Assembly (NCBI GenBank): GCA_003453835.1
Contig: DMMN01000073.1
Span: forward strand, 1 to 6,725
Length of the DNA stretch: 6,725 nt
Direction of reading: 5' to 3'
Origin: Bacteroidota bacterium
GTDB lineage: Bacteria > Bacteroidota > Ignavibacteria > UBA10030
This document shows positions 1-6,725 of the stretch, piece after piece; position 1 is the stretch's first letter, and each line of letters opens with the position of its first letter. The notes beneath the pieces are model-generated. The model saw only the letters and a program-made list of their open reading frames with translations, had not been told where the DNA came from and ran no database searches. A program made the position numbers and the translations under genes.

Positions 1-636
1 CTTCCCCCTCAACACCTTTGCCACGTTGTCGATCATCCGATTGTATTGCTCGAGGGAGACAAATCCTTCACACGGGCCCTCACATTTTCGGATATGGTAG
101 TCCAGGCAGATCTTGAACTTCCTCTTCGAGACTGTCTCCGGCGTCAGGTCATAGTTGCAGCTCCGAATCATGAATATGTCCCGAACCGTCTTCAGAGCAA
201 AGCGCATCGTCTTGACGTCTGTGTAAGGGCCAAAATACCGGGAACCGTCTTTGACGATTTTGCGCGTCACAAACACTCTTGGATAGGGTTCATGCGTCAC
301 GACGATATACGGATAGCTCTTATAGTCCTTGAGAATGACGTTGTAGCGGGGTTTGAGCTTCTTGATGAGGCCTGCTTCGAGGATCAGCGCTTCGACTTCG
401 GAATCCGTGACGATCAGCTCGAGATCGGCAATCTTGCTGACGAGCGCGTCGAGCTTCGGATCGATGGAGCGGGATTTTTGGAAGTACTGGCGGACGCGGG
501 AGCGGAGGTTCCGCGCCTTGCCCACATAGATGATCTTCCCCTCTCCGTTCTTGAACTGATAGACGCCGGGTGAGGTGGGGAGTGAATCGAGCTTCTCTTC
601 CAGCGAACGATCGCCGGCTGTGATGCGAATGTCCAT
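1..636 (-). CDS. uvrC: UvrABC excinuclease subunit C, N-terminal 212 residues (3' end outside window)
   Basis: UvrC is the nuclease of bacterial nucleotide excision repair: recruited by UvrB to a damaged site, it cuts 3' of the lesion with its GIY-YIG domain and 5' with a C-terminal RNase H-like domain. My reading frame from the ATG at 636 is open to the window edge. It shows the GIY-YIG domain at residues about 20-98: PGVYQF (23-28), IYVGKARNLRSR (36-47) with the expected catalytic Tyr37, Lys40 and Arg47, and EALILE (82-87), which holds the metal-binding Glu. RYFGPY lies at 133-138. Four cysteines (160, 177, 185, 189) match the set reported to bind a [4Fe-4S] cluster in UvrC. The UvrB-binding UVR motif and the second nuclease domain lie beyond the window. 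The start is the only ATG upstream of the domain. A purine-rich GGGG lies 8 nt before it (645-648), so ribosome binding is weak. The gene follows the epimerase gene by 38 nt and is probably cotranscribed with it. Confidence 0.96.
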   Translation of the reverse strand, partial: MDIRITAGDRSLEEKLDSLPTSPGVYQFKNGEGKIIYVGKARNLRSRVRQYFQKSRSIDPKLDALVSKIADLELIVTDSEVEALILEAGLIKKLKPRYNVILKDYKSYPYIVVTHEPYPRVFVTRKIVKDGSRYFGPYTDVKTMRFALKTVRDIFMIRSCNYDLTPETVSKRKFKICLDYHIRKCEGPCEGFVSLEQYNRMIDNVAKVLRGK

Positions 637-674
637 ACCTGGATCCCCAACTCCGACACAGGTCGTGCGGCCGG

Positions 675-1079
675 TTAGTGCGGTTTCTGACTGATCTCCA
701 CGAGAACGCCGTTTGTCGACTTCGGATGGAGGAACGCAACGAGGCAGCCGTTCGCTCCGAGCCGGGGCTTCTCGTCGATCAGTCGAACGCCCAGTTGTTT
801 CAGGCGCGCCAACTCGTGCTCGCTATCCTCAACAAGGAACGAGAGATGATGCACCCCCTCGCCACGTTTCTCAATGAACGTTGCGATCGGTGAGTCGGCA
901 TCGGTGGCTGCCGTCAACTCGATGCCCGATTCACCAAGCTCAAACAATGCAACGCTGACCTTGTGATCCGGCAGGCGCTCCGTATGGTCAGGTTCCTTGC
1001 CTAGGAGCTTTCGAAACAGATCAGCCGAGGCATCGAGGTCTTTGACTGCGATGCCAACGTGGGAAATGTTCTTGAACAT
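675..1079 (-). CDS. mce: Methylmalonyl-CoA epimerase
   Basis: This 134-residue protein of the vicinal oxygen chelate (glyoxalase-like) fold interconverts (2R)- and (2S)-methylmalonyl-CoA. It links propionyl-CoA carboxylase with the B12-dependent mutase; neither partner gene is in the window. Two beta-alpha-beta-beta-beta modules are visible. HVGIAVKDLD (7-16) supplies the first metal His, FELGESGIELTA (46-57) the second strand pair, GVHHLSF (75-81) the next metal His, and FLHPKST (116-122) and VLVEIS (125-130) the final strand with metal ligand Glu128. Glu47 sits where a catalytic acid/base Glu is expected. The length is typical for the family. The usual GAHG motif reads GANG (108-111), with Asn110 in place of His. 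The ATG is 9 nt after the DUF1015 stop, and its only Shine-Dalgarno-like bases (AGG) overlap that stop, so translational coupling is likely. A generic glyoxalase/VOC protein is the alternative, but the PRLGA and AFLHPKST blocks favour the epimerase. Confidence 0.93.
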   Translation of the reverse strand: MFKNISHVGIAVKDLDASADLFRKLLGKEPDHTERLPDHKVSVALFELGESGIELTAATDADSPIATFIEKRGEGVHHLSFLVEDSEHELARLKQLGVRLIDEKPRLGANGCLVAFLHPKSTNGVLVEISQKPH

Positions 1080-1088
1080 GGCGGAAAC

Positions 1089-2369
1089 CTATTGAGTCAT
1101 CATATTGAGAACCAAGCCGGAGAGGAGCTTGGGGTAGAAGTAGGTCGACTTCTGTGGCATGGTGAAACCGCCCGTGGCGATGGCCCGAACTTGTTCGATT
1201 TTGGTCGGATTCATAAGAAAAGCAAGCTGTGCCTGTTTTGTTTCGACGGCGGAAAAGGCATCGGCGGCGTCGCGAACGTACTCGATGTTTCGCTTCTGCT
1301 CCTGTGCTTCCACCGAGATGCCAAGGATATCGCGCAAAACAACGGAATGAAGAAGCGTCACATCGAGTTCCTTCACCTCCGGAGCAACGTCCTCTTTGAC
1401 AAGCTCCATTGCCGAGCTTGTCGGCTTCAGCGTCATGAGAAAGAACGATGATTCGCCGGCGAGGAGGACCCCGAAGGATCGGACGGAGCTTGCGCTCAAC
1501 GCCATCAGGAGGGCTTCTCTCTCCTTGAACTCGCGAACGATGAAATGTTCCCGCAGCTTCTCGAGACAGGCCTTTGCGTCGAACATCTCCAGAGAGTGCA
1601 CGATTCTGTGCGTGGGATAGATGACAAGACCTTCGTCATTCACGTTCGTGAAGAACATCATCACATAGTTGTAGGGTTCGGTTCCGTCATGACTTGGATT
1701 TTGGGATCGCATGAGATCTCTGTACGTGAGCGCCGTCTCATATCGATGATGGCCGTCTGCGATAAGAACTTGCTTCGGCTGCATGTCGTCCCGAATCTGC
1801 CTGATGGCAACGGGATCGTGAAGGCGCCAGAGATTATTGTGGACATTCTCGAAGACGACGTCTACTGCCGGCTGCGACTTCGACAAACCGTTCACGACAC
1901 GATCGATGTGGTTTTTGGAATCCGAATAGAGCGAAAAGACCTGGCTGAAGTTCGAGTTTGTCGCCTTGAAGAGCCTGAGGCGATCCTCGCGCGGCTTCGA
2001 CAGCGTTTTCTCATGCGGGAGGACGATCTTCTTCTCGAACTCCTCAAGCTGACACAACGCGATGAATCCTTTTCTCGAGACGTTTCTACCGTTGACATCG
2101 CGAAAGGTTTGACACAGAACGTACAGTGCGGGCTGTACATCCCGCGCGAGGATGCCCAGGCGCATCCACTCGTTCGAGTATTCTGCCGCCGAGGAGTACG
2201 GATCCTCTTCCTTACCGAGGATGAGTCTGACGACGTTGTACGGATGTCTTTCGTAGAGTTTCTCTTGCTGCGCTTTTGATATGACGTCATACGGGGGAGC
2301 AACGACATCATCGATATTCACTTTCGTCGGATCGTAGAGTACTCCTCTAAACGGTATGATGTTCGGCAT
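1089..2369 (-). CDS. DUF1015 family protein (conserved, function unproven; possibly serine-kinase-like)
   Basis: This 426-residue soluble protein has no signal peptide or membrane segment. It matches the full-length DUF1015 family of bacteria and archaea. Signature blocks are present in order: an N-terminal IIPFRG (4-9), APPYDVIS (24-31), NVVRLILG (45-52), HEKTLSKPREDRL (119-131), the most conserved block ADGHHRYETA (204-213), and a C-terminal MPQKSTYFYPK (404-414). The DGHHR motif resembles that of ParB/Srx-fold free-serine kinases, so a small-molecule phosphotransfer role, perhaps on serine, is a reasonable guess but only an inference. From memory, relatives in Firmicutes often lie next to serine-biosynthesis genes; here the neighbours are era and the epimerase gene. 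The ATG is supported by a GGGAG at 2373-2377. All blocks are present without a frameshift, so the gene looks intact. Confidence is high for the family and low for the activity. Confidence 0.93.
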   Translation of the reverse strand: MPNIIPFRGVLYDPTKVNIDDVVAPPYDVISKAQQEKLYERHPYNVVRLILGKEEDPYSSAAEYSNEWMRLGILARDVQPALYVLCQTFRDVNGRNVSRKGFIALCQLEEFEKKIVLPHEKTLSKPREDRLRLFKATNSNFSQVFSLYSDSKNHIDRVVNGLSKSQPAVDVVFENVHNNLWRLHDPVAIRQIRDDMQPKQVLIADGHHRYETALTYRDLMRSQNPSHDGTEPYNYVMMFFTNVNDEGLVIYPTHRIVHSLEMFDAKACLEKLREHFIVREFKEREALLMALSASSVRSFGVLLAGESSFFLMTLKPTSSAMELVKEDVAPEVKELDVTLLHSVVLRDILGISVEAQEQKRNIEYVRDAADAFSAVETKQAQLAFLMNPTKIEQVRAIATGGFTMPQKSTYFYPKLLSGLVLNMMTQ

Positions 2370-2372
2370 GGT

Positions 2373-2377
2373 CTCCC
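2373..2377 (-). promoter_or_regulatory. Ribosome binding site of the DUF1015 gene
   Basis: GGGAG lies 3 nt before the ATG at 2369. This is the clearest Shine-Dalgarno sequence in the window, although the spacing is short. It fixes the start of the DUF1015 protein and lies inside the 24-nt gap after the era stop codon. Confidence 0.6.
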
Positions 2378-2393
2378 AATGATCTTGCTGTTG

Positions 2394-3302
2394 TTAGTTT
2401 TCTCCCGAGTAGCCAAGACGCTTGAGCCAGGATTCGCTTTCACGCCACTGGTCACGGACTTTAACGTGGAGGTCAAGGAACACAGGACGCCCGAGAAACC
2501 GCTCGATCTCTGTACGAGCGTTCCGGCCGAGCTTTTTCAGGGCCATCCCTCCCTTGCCGATGACGATTCCTTTTTGGGAATCCCGTTCCACGACGATATC
2601 GGCATTGATGTACGTCTTCCCCCCCTCCCGTTCCTTGAACTCAATAATATCGACCGCTGTAGAGTACGGCACTTCTTCGTGGTACAGCTTGAAGATCGCT
2701 TCTCTCACGAATTCCGCTGCAAAGAACCGTTCGGGCTGTTCACTTACGATGTCAGGCGGATAAAACGGCGGATGAACCGGGATTTCCCGAACAAGCGTTC
2801 TGAGGAGATCGTCAAGATTATCTTTCTTCAATGCAGAAACCGGGATGATGTGGCTGAATCTTCCCTGCCTCGCGAAGTGGTCAATGATCGGGAGAGCCTC
2901 CTCGCGCCGAATCGTGTCGATCTTGTTGACGACAAGGATCAAGTTCTTCCGGCCCACAATGCCCGTCAGTGCCTGTTCGACGGCGGCTGCCGTGGTCGTT
3001 CCGCCGGAGACGTCGGTCAGGACGAGGATGACATCTGCGTCCTGCAAAGCGGATTCTGCCGAGTGAACCATCTTTTCGTGCAGGAGATATTTCGGCGCGA
3101 GCAAACCCGGCGTATCCAGGAAGACGATCTGGAATTCATCCGTGCTCAGGATGCCGAGAACACGCCGGCGCGTTGTTTGAGGTTTGCTCGTGACGATGGA
3201 GATCTTCTGGTTGAGGAGCGCGTTCATCAACGTCGATTTGCCGACGTTTGGCTCGCCGACGATCGCCACATAGCCGGCCCGATAGGTGCTCTGTGTATCC
3301 AT
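2394..3302 (-). CDS. era: GTPase Era
   Basis: Era is an essential GTPase that binds the 3' end of 16S rRNA and the 30S subunit late in ribosome assembly; its C-terminal KH domain contacts RNA near the anti-Shine-Dalgarno region. The 302-residue length is typical. The G domain shows G1 GEPNVGKST (16-24), the Era-type PQTTR switch I (41-45), G3 DTPG (63-66), G4 NKID (126-129) and G5 SAL (156-158). The linker holds the family's PPFYPPD (178-184). The KH domain contains the GxxG loop IGKGG (248-252) after VERDSQK (238-244). All nucleotide-binding residues are intact. The ATG at 3302 begins 14 residues before G1, as expected, and is preceded by a weak GGGG (3306-3309). The terminator-like hairpin immediately upstream implies either partial read-through from the P-II gene or a promoter in the 99-nt gap with attenuation. 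Downstream, the DUF1015 gene follows after 24 nt. Confidence 0.98.
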   Translation of the reverse strand: MDTQSTYRAGYVAIVGEPNVGKSTLMNALLNQKISIVTSKPQTTRRRVLGILSTDEFQIVFLDTPGLLAPKYLLHEKMVHSAESALQDADVILVLTDVSGGTTTAAAVEQALTGIVGRKNLILVVNKIDTIRREEALPIIDHFARQGRFSHIIPVSALKKDNLDDLLRTLVREIPVHPPFYPPDIVSEQPERFFAAEFVREAIFKLYHEEVPYSTAVDIIEFKEREGGKTYINADIVVERDSQKGIVIGKGGMALKKLGRNARTEIERFLGRPVFLDLHVKVRDQWRESESWLKRLGYSGEN

Positions 3303-3401
3303 GTGCCCCGAAACTAAAAAGTCCCGCCGGACCTCTGCGGAACGATTCCCCCTACGTGATTAATGGAAAATGCCCAATGATACCTTCGAACTCAGACTGC
3401 T
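3303..3401 (-). other. 99-nt P-II to era intergenic region
   Basis: This gap holds the terminator-like hairpin near its era end. Upstream of the hairpin is an AT-richer patch (TTTTCCATTAATC, about 3352-3364) that could belong to an era promoter, but no convincing -35/-10 pair with proper spacing is visible. No small ORF with a plausible start is apparent. Confidence 0.4.
3311..3343 (-). terminator. Intrinsic-terminator-like hairpin between the P-II gene and era
   Basis: On the minus strand GTTCCGC (3343-3337) pairs with GCGGGAC (3327-3321). This gives a 7-bp GC-rich stem with one G-U pair and a 9-nt loop, followed directly by TTTTTAGTTT (3320-3311). Stem, loop and U-tract are the standard form of a Rho-independent terminator. 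It would end the P-II transcript. Its tail stops only 8 nt before the era ATG, so an era promoter cannot fit downstream of it. It must either leak or act as an attenuator. The fold was done by eye, with no energy calculated. Confidence 0.6.
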
Positions 3402-3887
<486 letters not shown>

Positions 3888-6725
3888 CTAAGCCCCGTGA
3901 CAGTTCTTGTACTTCTTGCTGCTCCCACAGGGACAGGGATCGTTTCTCCCAACCTTTTCACCGACGCGAACCGGCTGCGGCTTCTGAGGTCCCCTCCCGG
4001 CCTGGGCATGCTCTGAAGGGCCGGAGCGAACAGGTTCGCGATTTGCCTGAAACCCGGCGCCGAGCGCGGATTCGTGCGTCATCACCATCTCCTGTGCTCT
4101 CATGGGCCGGCGGGCCCGCTGCACGGGTATCTGCTCCGGTCGTTCAGGATAGTACTTGAACGCGATGTCGATGACCTCATCGGCAATGAGCTCCATCAAC
4201 TCCATGAACATCTTGAACGCCTCGGTCTTGTACTCGACCAGCGGATCCTTCTGACCGTACCCGCGGAGGTGGATACCTTCTTTCAGATCGTCCATCTCAC
4301 GAAGATGGTCGCGCCACTTCGTGTCGATCACCTGAAGCATGGCCATCCGCTCGAGCATCCCCATCATCTCACGTCCGAGTTTCTCTTCTTTCCGTTTGTA
4401 GAACTCTTCCGCCCCTTTGAAGATGGCGTTGGTAACGCCATCCTGGCCGATGGTCTGGAATTGCTCGGGTGTGATCGGCAGGTCCACAAGAAACTTCGTC
4501 CGCACCTCGTTCTTCAGGCCCTCGACATCTCCTTCCGTGTAGAATTGCTGGGCGATCTTCGCCGATACGTCTCTCACCATGTCGAAGATATCGTCTCGAA
4601 GGTGGTCGCCAAGCAGGGCGTGTCGGCGTCTCGAATAGATGACCTCGCGCTGCTGGTTCATCACGTTATCGTACTCAAGCAGGCGCTTGCGGATTCCGAA
4701 GTTGTTTTCCTCGACCTTCTTCTGCGCACGCTCGACGGAACGTGTAATCATCGGATGCTGGATGACTTCTCCCTCCTGGAGGCCCATGCGCTCCATGATG
4801 CGTGCAATCCGCTCACTGCCGAACAGACGCATCAGGTCGTCTTCCAGTGCGAGGTAGAATCGAGAGGAGCCCGGATCACCCTGGCGCCCGGATCGCCCCC
4901 GCAACTGACGATCGATGCGGCGGGCCTCGTGCCGCTCGGTGCCGACAATGTGCAAGCCCCCTGCCTCCTTCACGCCCGGTCCAAGCTTGATGTCCGTTCC
5001 ACGTCCCGCCATATTCGTGGCGATCGTGATTGCGCCCGGCAACCCTGCGTGCGCAACAATCTCGGCTTCACGCTGATGATGTTTCGCGTTCAAAACGTTG
5101 TGCGGGATCCCTTTGCGCTTCAACATGCGGCTAAGGGTCTCGGAGACCTCGACGCTCGTTGTCCCAACCAGGACAGGTCTGTTTGCCTCTCGCATCTTCT
5201 CGATCTCGTCCATGACGGCGTTGAACTTCTCCCGCTTCGTCTTGTAAACATGATCGTCAAAGTCCTCGCGGACCATCGGCCGGTTCGTCGGGATCACGAC
5301 GACGTCGAGCTTATAGATTTCAAACAACTCAGAGGCTTCAGTTTCTGCAGTCCCTGTCATGCCGGCGAGCTTCTTGTAGAGGCGGAAGTAGTTCTGCAGG
5401 GTAACGGTCGCCAGCGTCTGGGTGTCGCGCTCCACCTTGACGCCTTCCTTCGCCTCGATTGCCTGGTGTAAACCTTCGGAGTACCGGCGCCCCGGCAACA
5501 GGCGACCGGTAAACTCGTCCACGATCATCACCTTGCCGTCATCCGAGACGACGTACTCGTCATCCTTTTCGTACAAAGAGTACGCCTTGAGTAACTGGAG
5601 GATCGTGTGAATGCGGTCGCTCCGCTCGGCAAAGAGCTTGTTGACCTCATCCTTCTTGAGTTGTTTCTCCTCAAAGGAGAGCGAGCTATTTCCCTCGATC
5701 ATGCTGATTTCCGTCGCAATGTCGGGGATGACGAACAGCTCTTTGTCGTGGGCGGGATACACCTGTGCGAGAAACTCCCTCCCTTTTTCCGTCAAGTCAA
5801 TAACGTGCGATTTCTCATCGATGCTGAAGTAGAGTTCATCGTCGATTTCGTGCATCCGCGCGGACTGATCCTGAAGATAGGCTCGCTCAGTTTTCTGCAT
5901 GAGCATCTTGTTGGAGGGATCCGAAAGCAACTTGAGCAGCTTTTTGTTCTTCGGGAGGCCGCGCTGTGCGCGGAGGAGCAGAACGCCCGCCTCCTCCTCT
6001 TTCGACTGACCCAGGAGTGATTCCGCGTCGCCCGTGACCTTTGCCACCAGGTTTTTCTGGGCATTCACGATGCGCTCGACGAACGGTTTCATCTCGTTAA
6101 ACTTGTGATCCTCGACCTCGACAGGGCCGCTGATAATCAACGGTGTACGCGCCTCATCGACGAGGACCGAGTCAACTTCGTCCACGATCGCATAGTTGTG
6201 GCCTCGTTGAACCATCTCATCGGCATTCACAACCATGTTATCCCGGAGATAGTCGAATCCGAACTCGTTGTTGGTTCCGTAGGTGATGTCGGCGGCGTAC
6301 TGAACCCTTCGCTGCGAGGGATCCATGTGTTGAAGGATGCAGGCAACTTTGAGTCCGAGGAACTCATGCACCTTCCCCATCCACTGGCTGTCGCGCAACG
6401 CCAGATAGTCATTGACGGTCACGATGTGTACGCCACGGCCTGCAAGGGCGTTCAGATACGTCGGGAGCGTTGCGACCAGCGTTTTCCCCTCACCAGTCGC
6501 CATTTCCGCAATCTTTCCCTGATGAAGCACGACGGCGCCTATGAGCTGAACGTCAAACGGGACCATGTCCCATACGATCTTGTTTCCAGCAACATCCCAA
6601 GAGCGACCGACAAGCCGGCGACAGGCTTCCTTGACCGCCGCGAACGCTTCCGGGAGGATCTCGTCGAAGGCGTCTTCGATGTTTGCGTCCAGATCTTTGT
6701 TCAGCTCGTCAAGCCGGGCGTAGAT
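3888..6725 (-). CDS. secA: Preprotein translocase ATPase SecA (5' end outside window)
   Basis: SecA is the peripheral ATPase that drives unfolded preproteins through SecYEG. The frame is open from the window edge, giving 945 visible residues ending at a TAG; roughly the first 100 residues are missing. An ATG at 6566 is internal, because the conserved [12 protein letters not shown] helix (visible 23-34) lies before it. In visible numbering, Walker A TGEGKT is at 77-82, the Walker B-like DEVD at 182-185, VDEFTGR at 402-408, LAGMTGTA at 453-460, [10 protein letters not shown] at 570-579 and [13 protein letters not shown] from 607. After these come the helical scaffold/wing region and the linker. 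The C-terminal zinc site [13 protein letters not shown] (931-943) has Cys931, Cys933, Cys942 and His943 and binds SecB or phospholipid in known SecAs. The segment after DEVD (visible about 224-288) is longer than in E. coli SecA, and the [12 protein letters not shown] block precedes Walker A; both look like the Bacteroidota/Chlorobiota form. The gene is intact as far as seen. Confidence 0.98.
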   Translation of the reverse strand: MYARLDELNKDLDANIEDAFDEILPEAFAAVKEACRRLVGRSWDVAGNKIVWDMVPFDVQLIGAVVLHQGKIAEMATGEGKTLVATLPTYLNALAGRGVHIVTVNDYLALRDSQWMGKVHEFLGLKVACILQHMDPSQRRVQYAADITYGTNNEFGFDYLRDNMVVNADEMVQRGHNYAIVDEVDSVLVDEARTPLIISGPVEVEDHKFNEMKPFVERIVNAQKNLVAKVTGDAESLLGQSKEEEAGVLLLRAQRGLPKNKKLLKLLSDPSNKMLMQKTERAYLQDQSARMHEIDDELYFSIDEKSHVIDLTEKGREFLAQVYPAHDKELFVIPDIATEISMIEGNSSLSFEEKQLKKDEVNKLFAERSDRIHTILQLLKAYSLYEKDDEYVVSDDGKVMIVDEFTGRLLPGRRYSEGLHQAIEAKEGVKVERDTQTLATVTLQNYFRLYKKLAGMTGTAETEASELFEIYKLDVVVIPTNRPMVREDFDDHVYKTKREKFNAVMDEIEKMREANRPVLVGTTSVEVSETLSRMLKRKGIPHNVLNAKHHQREAEIVAHAGLPGAITIATNMAGRGTDIKLGPGVKEAGGLHIVGTERHEARRIDRQLRGRSGRQGDPGSSRFYLALEDDLMRLFGSERIARIMERMGLQEGEVIQHPMITRSVERAQKKVEENNFGIRKRLLEYDNVMNQQREVIYSRRRHALLGDHLRDDIFDMVRDVSAKIAQQFYTEGDVEGLKNEVRTKFLVDLPITPEQFQTIGQDGVTNAIFKGAEEFYKRKEEKLGREMMGMLERMAMLQVIDTKWRDHLREMDDLKEGIHLRGYGQKDPLVEYKTEAFKMFMELMELIADEVIDIAFKYYPERPEQIPVQRARRPMRAQEMVMTHESALGAGFQANREPVRSGPSEHAQAGRGPQKPQPVRVGEKVGRNDPCPCGSSKKYKNCHGA

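Noticed and set aside
46..573. A 175-codon plus-strand frame near the left edge
   Set aside because: It is antisense to the UvrC GIY-YIG domain and cysteine region, which read cleanly in one minus-strand frame with no frameshift.
320..739. Minus-strand open frames overlapping the start of uvrC and the end of mce
   Set aside because: They are out of frame with UvrC and Arg/Ser-rich; the true UvrC frame starts at 636 and runs off the window.
1545..2279. A 244-codon plus-strand frame antisense to the DUF1015 gene
   Set aside because: The opposite strand carries all DUF1015 signature blocks in order. This frame has none of its own and no plausible ribosome binding site.
2379..3317. A 312-codon plus-strand frame antisense to era
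   Set aside because: It mirrors era almost end to end, has low-complexity Arg/Asp/Leu composition and no family match. It is a shadow of the era codon pattern.
4074..5471. A 465-codon open frame on the plus strand inside secA
   Set aside because: It lies wholly antisense to unmistakable SecA sequence. Its translation is rich in His, Leu, Asp and Arg with no recognisable domain, as expected when a GC-biased third position on the minus strand removes stops from the opposite frame.

Overview
The window carries six protein genes, all on the minus strand. In transcription order they are secA (5' end outside the window), a P-II signalling protein gene (glnB/glnK type), era, a DUF1015-family gene, methylmalonyl-CoA epimerase, and uvrC (3' end outside the window). 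Coding density is high and the strand is uniform. I see no tRNA or rRNA gene, CRISPR array, insertion sequence, integrase, phage gene or defence gene. This is ordinary chromosomal housekeeping sequence, probably from the Bacteroidota/Chlorobiota/Ignavibacteriota part of the tree. That placement is an inference. It rests on the SecA segment between the N-terminal helix and Walker A, which has the extended form with a VxGxxxxWDMVPxDVQLIG pattern. It also rests on the enlarged SecA segment after the DEVD motif and on the long loop between the first two cluster cysteines of UvrC, all of which I associate with that group. Base composition is moderately GC-rich by eye, and Shine-Dalgarno sequences are mostly weak, which fits the same group.

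Layout from the right edge leftwards: secA fills 6725-3888. A 147-nt gap (3887-3741) with two competing GC-rich stems but no U-tract follows. P-II occupies 3740-3402. A 99-nt gap (3401-3303) then carries a good intrinsic-terminator-like hairpin that ends only 8 nt before the era start codon. era (3302-2394), the DUF1015 gene (2369-1089), mce (1079-675) and uvrC (636 to beyond 1) are separated by 24, 9 and 38 nt and look like one transcription unit.

The genes do not form one pathway. SecA drives protein export, P-II senses nitrogen and energy status, Era assists 30S ribosome maturation, the epimerase serves propionate/methylmalonyl-CoA metabolism, and UvrC performs nucleotide excision repair. 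The gene of unknown role is DUF1015. It has a conserved DGHHR motif reminiscent of the ParB/Srx-like fold of free-serine kinases.

I did not find a new multi-gene system here. The observations most worth checking are the terminator-like element abutting era, with an alternative fold that would capture its U-tract, and the function of the DUF1015 protein.
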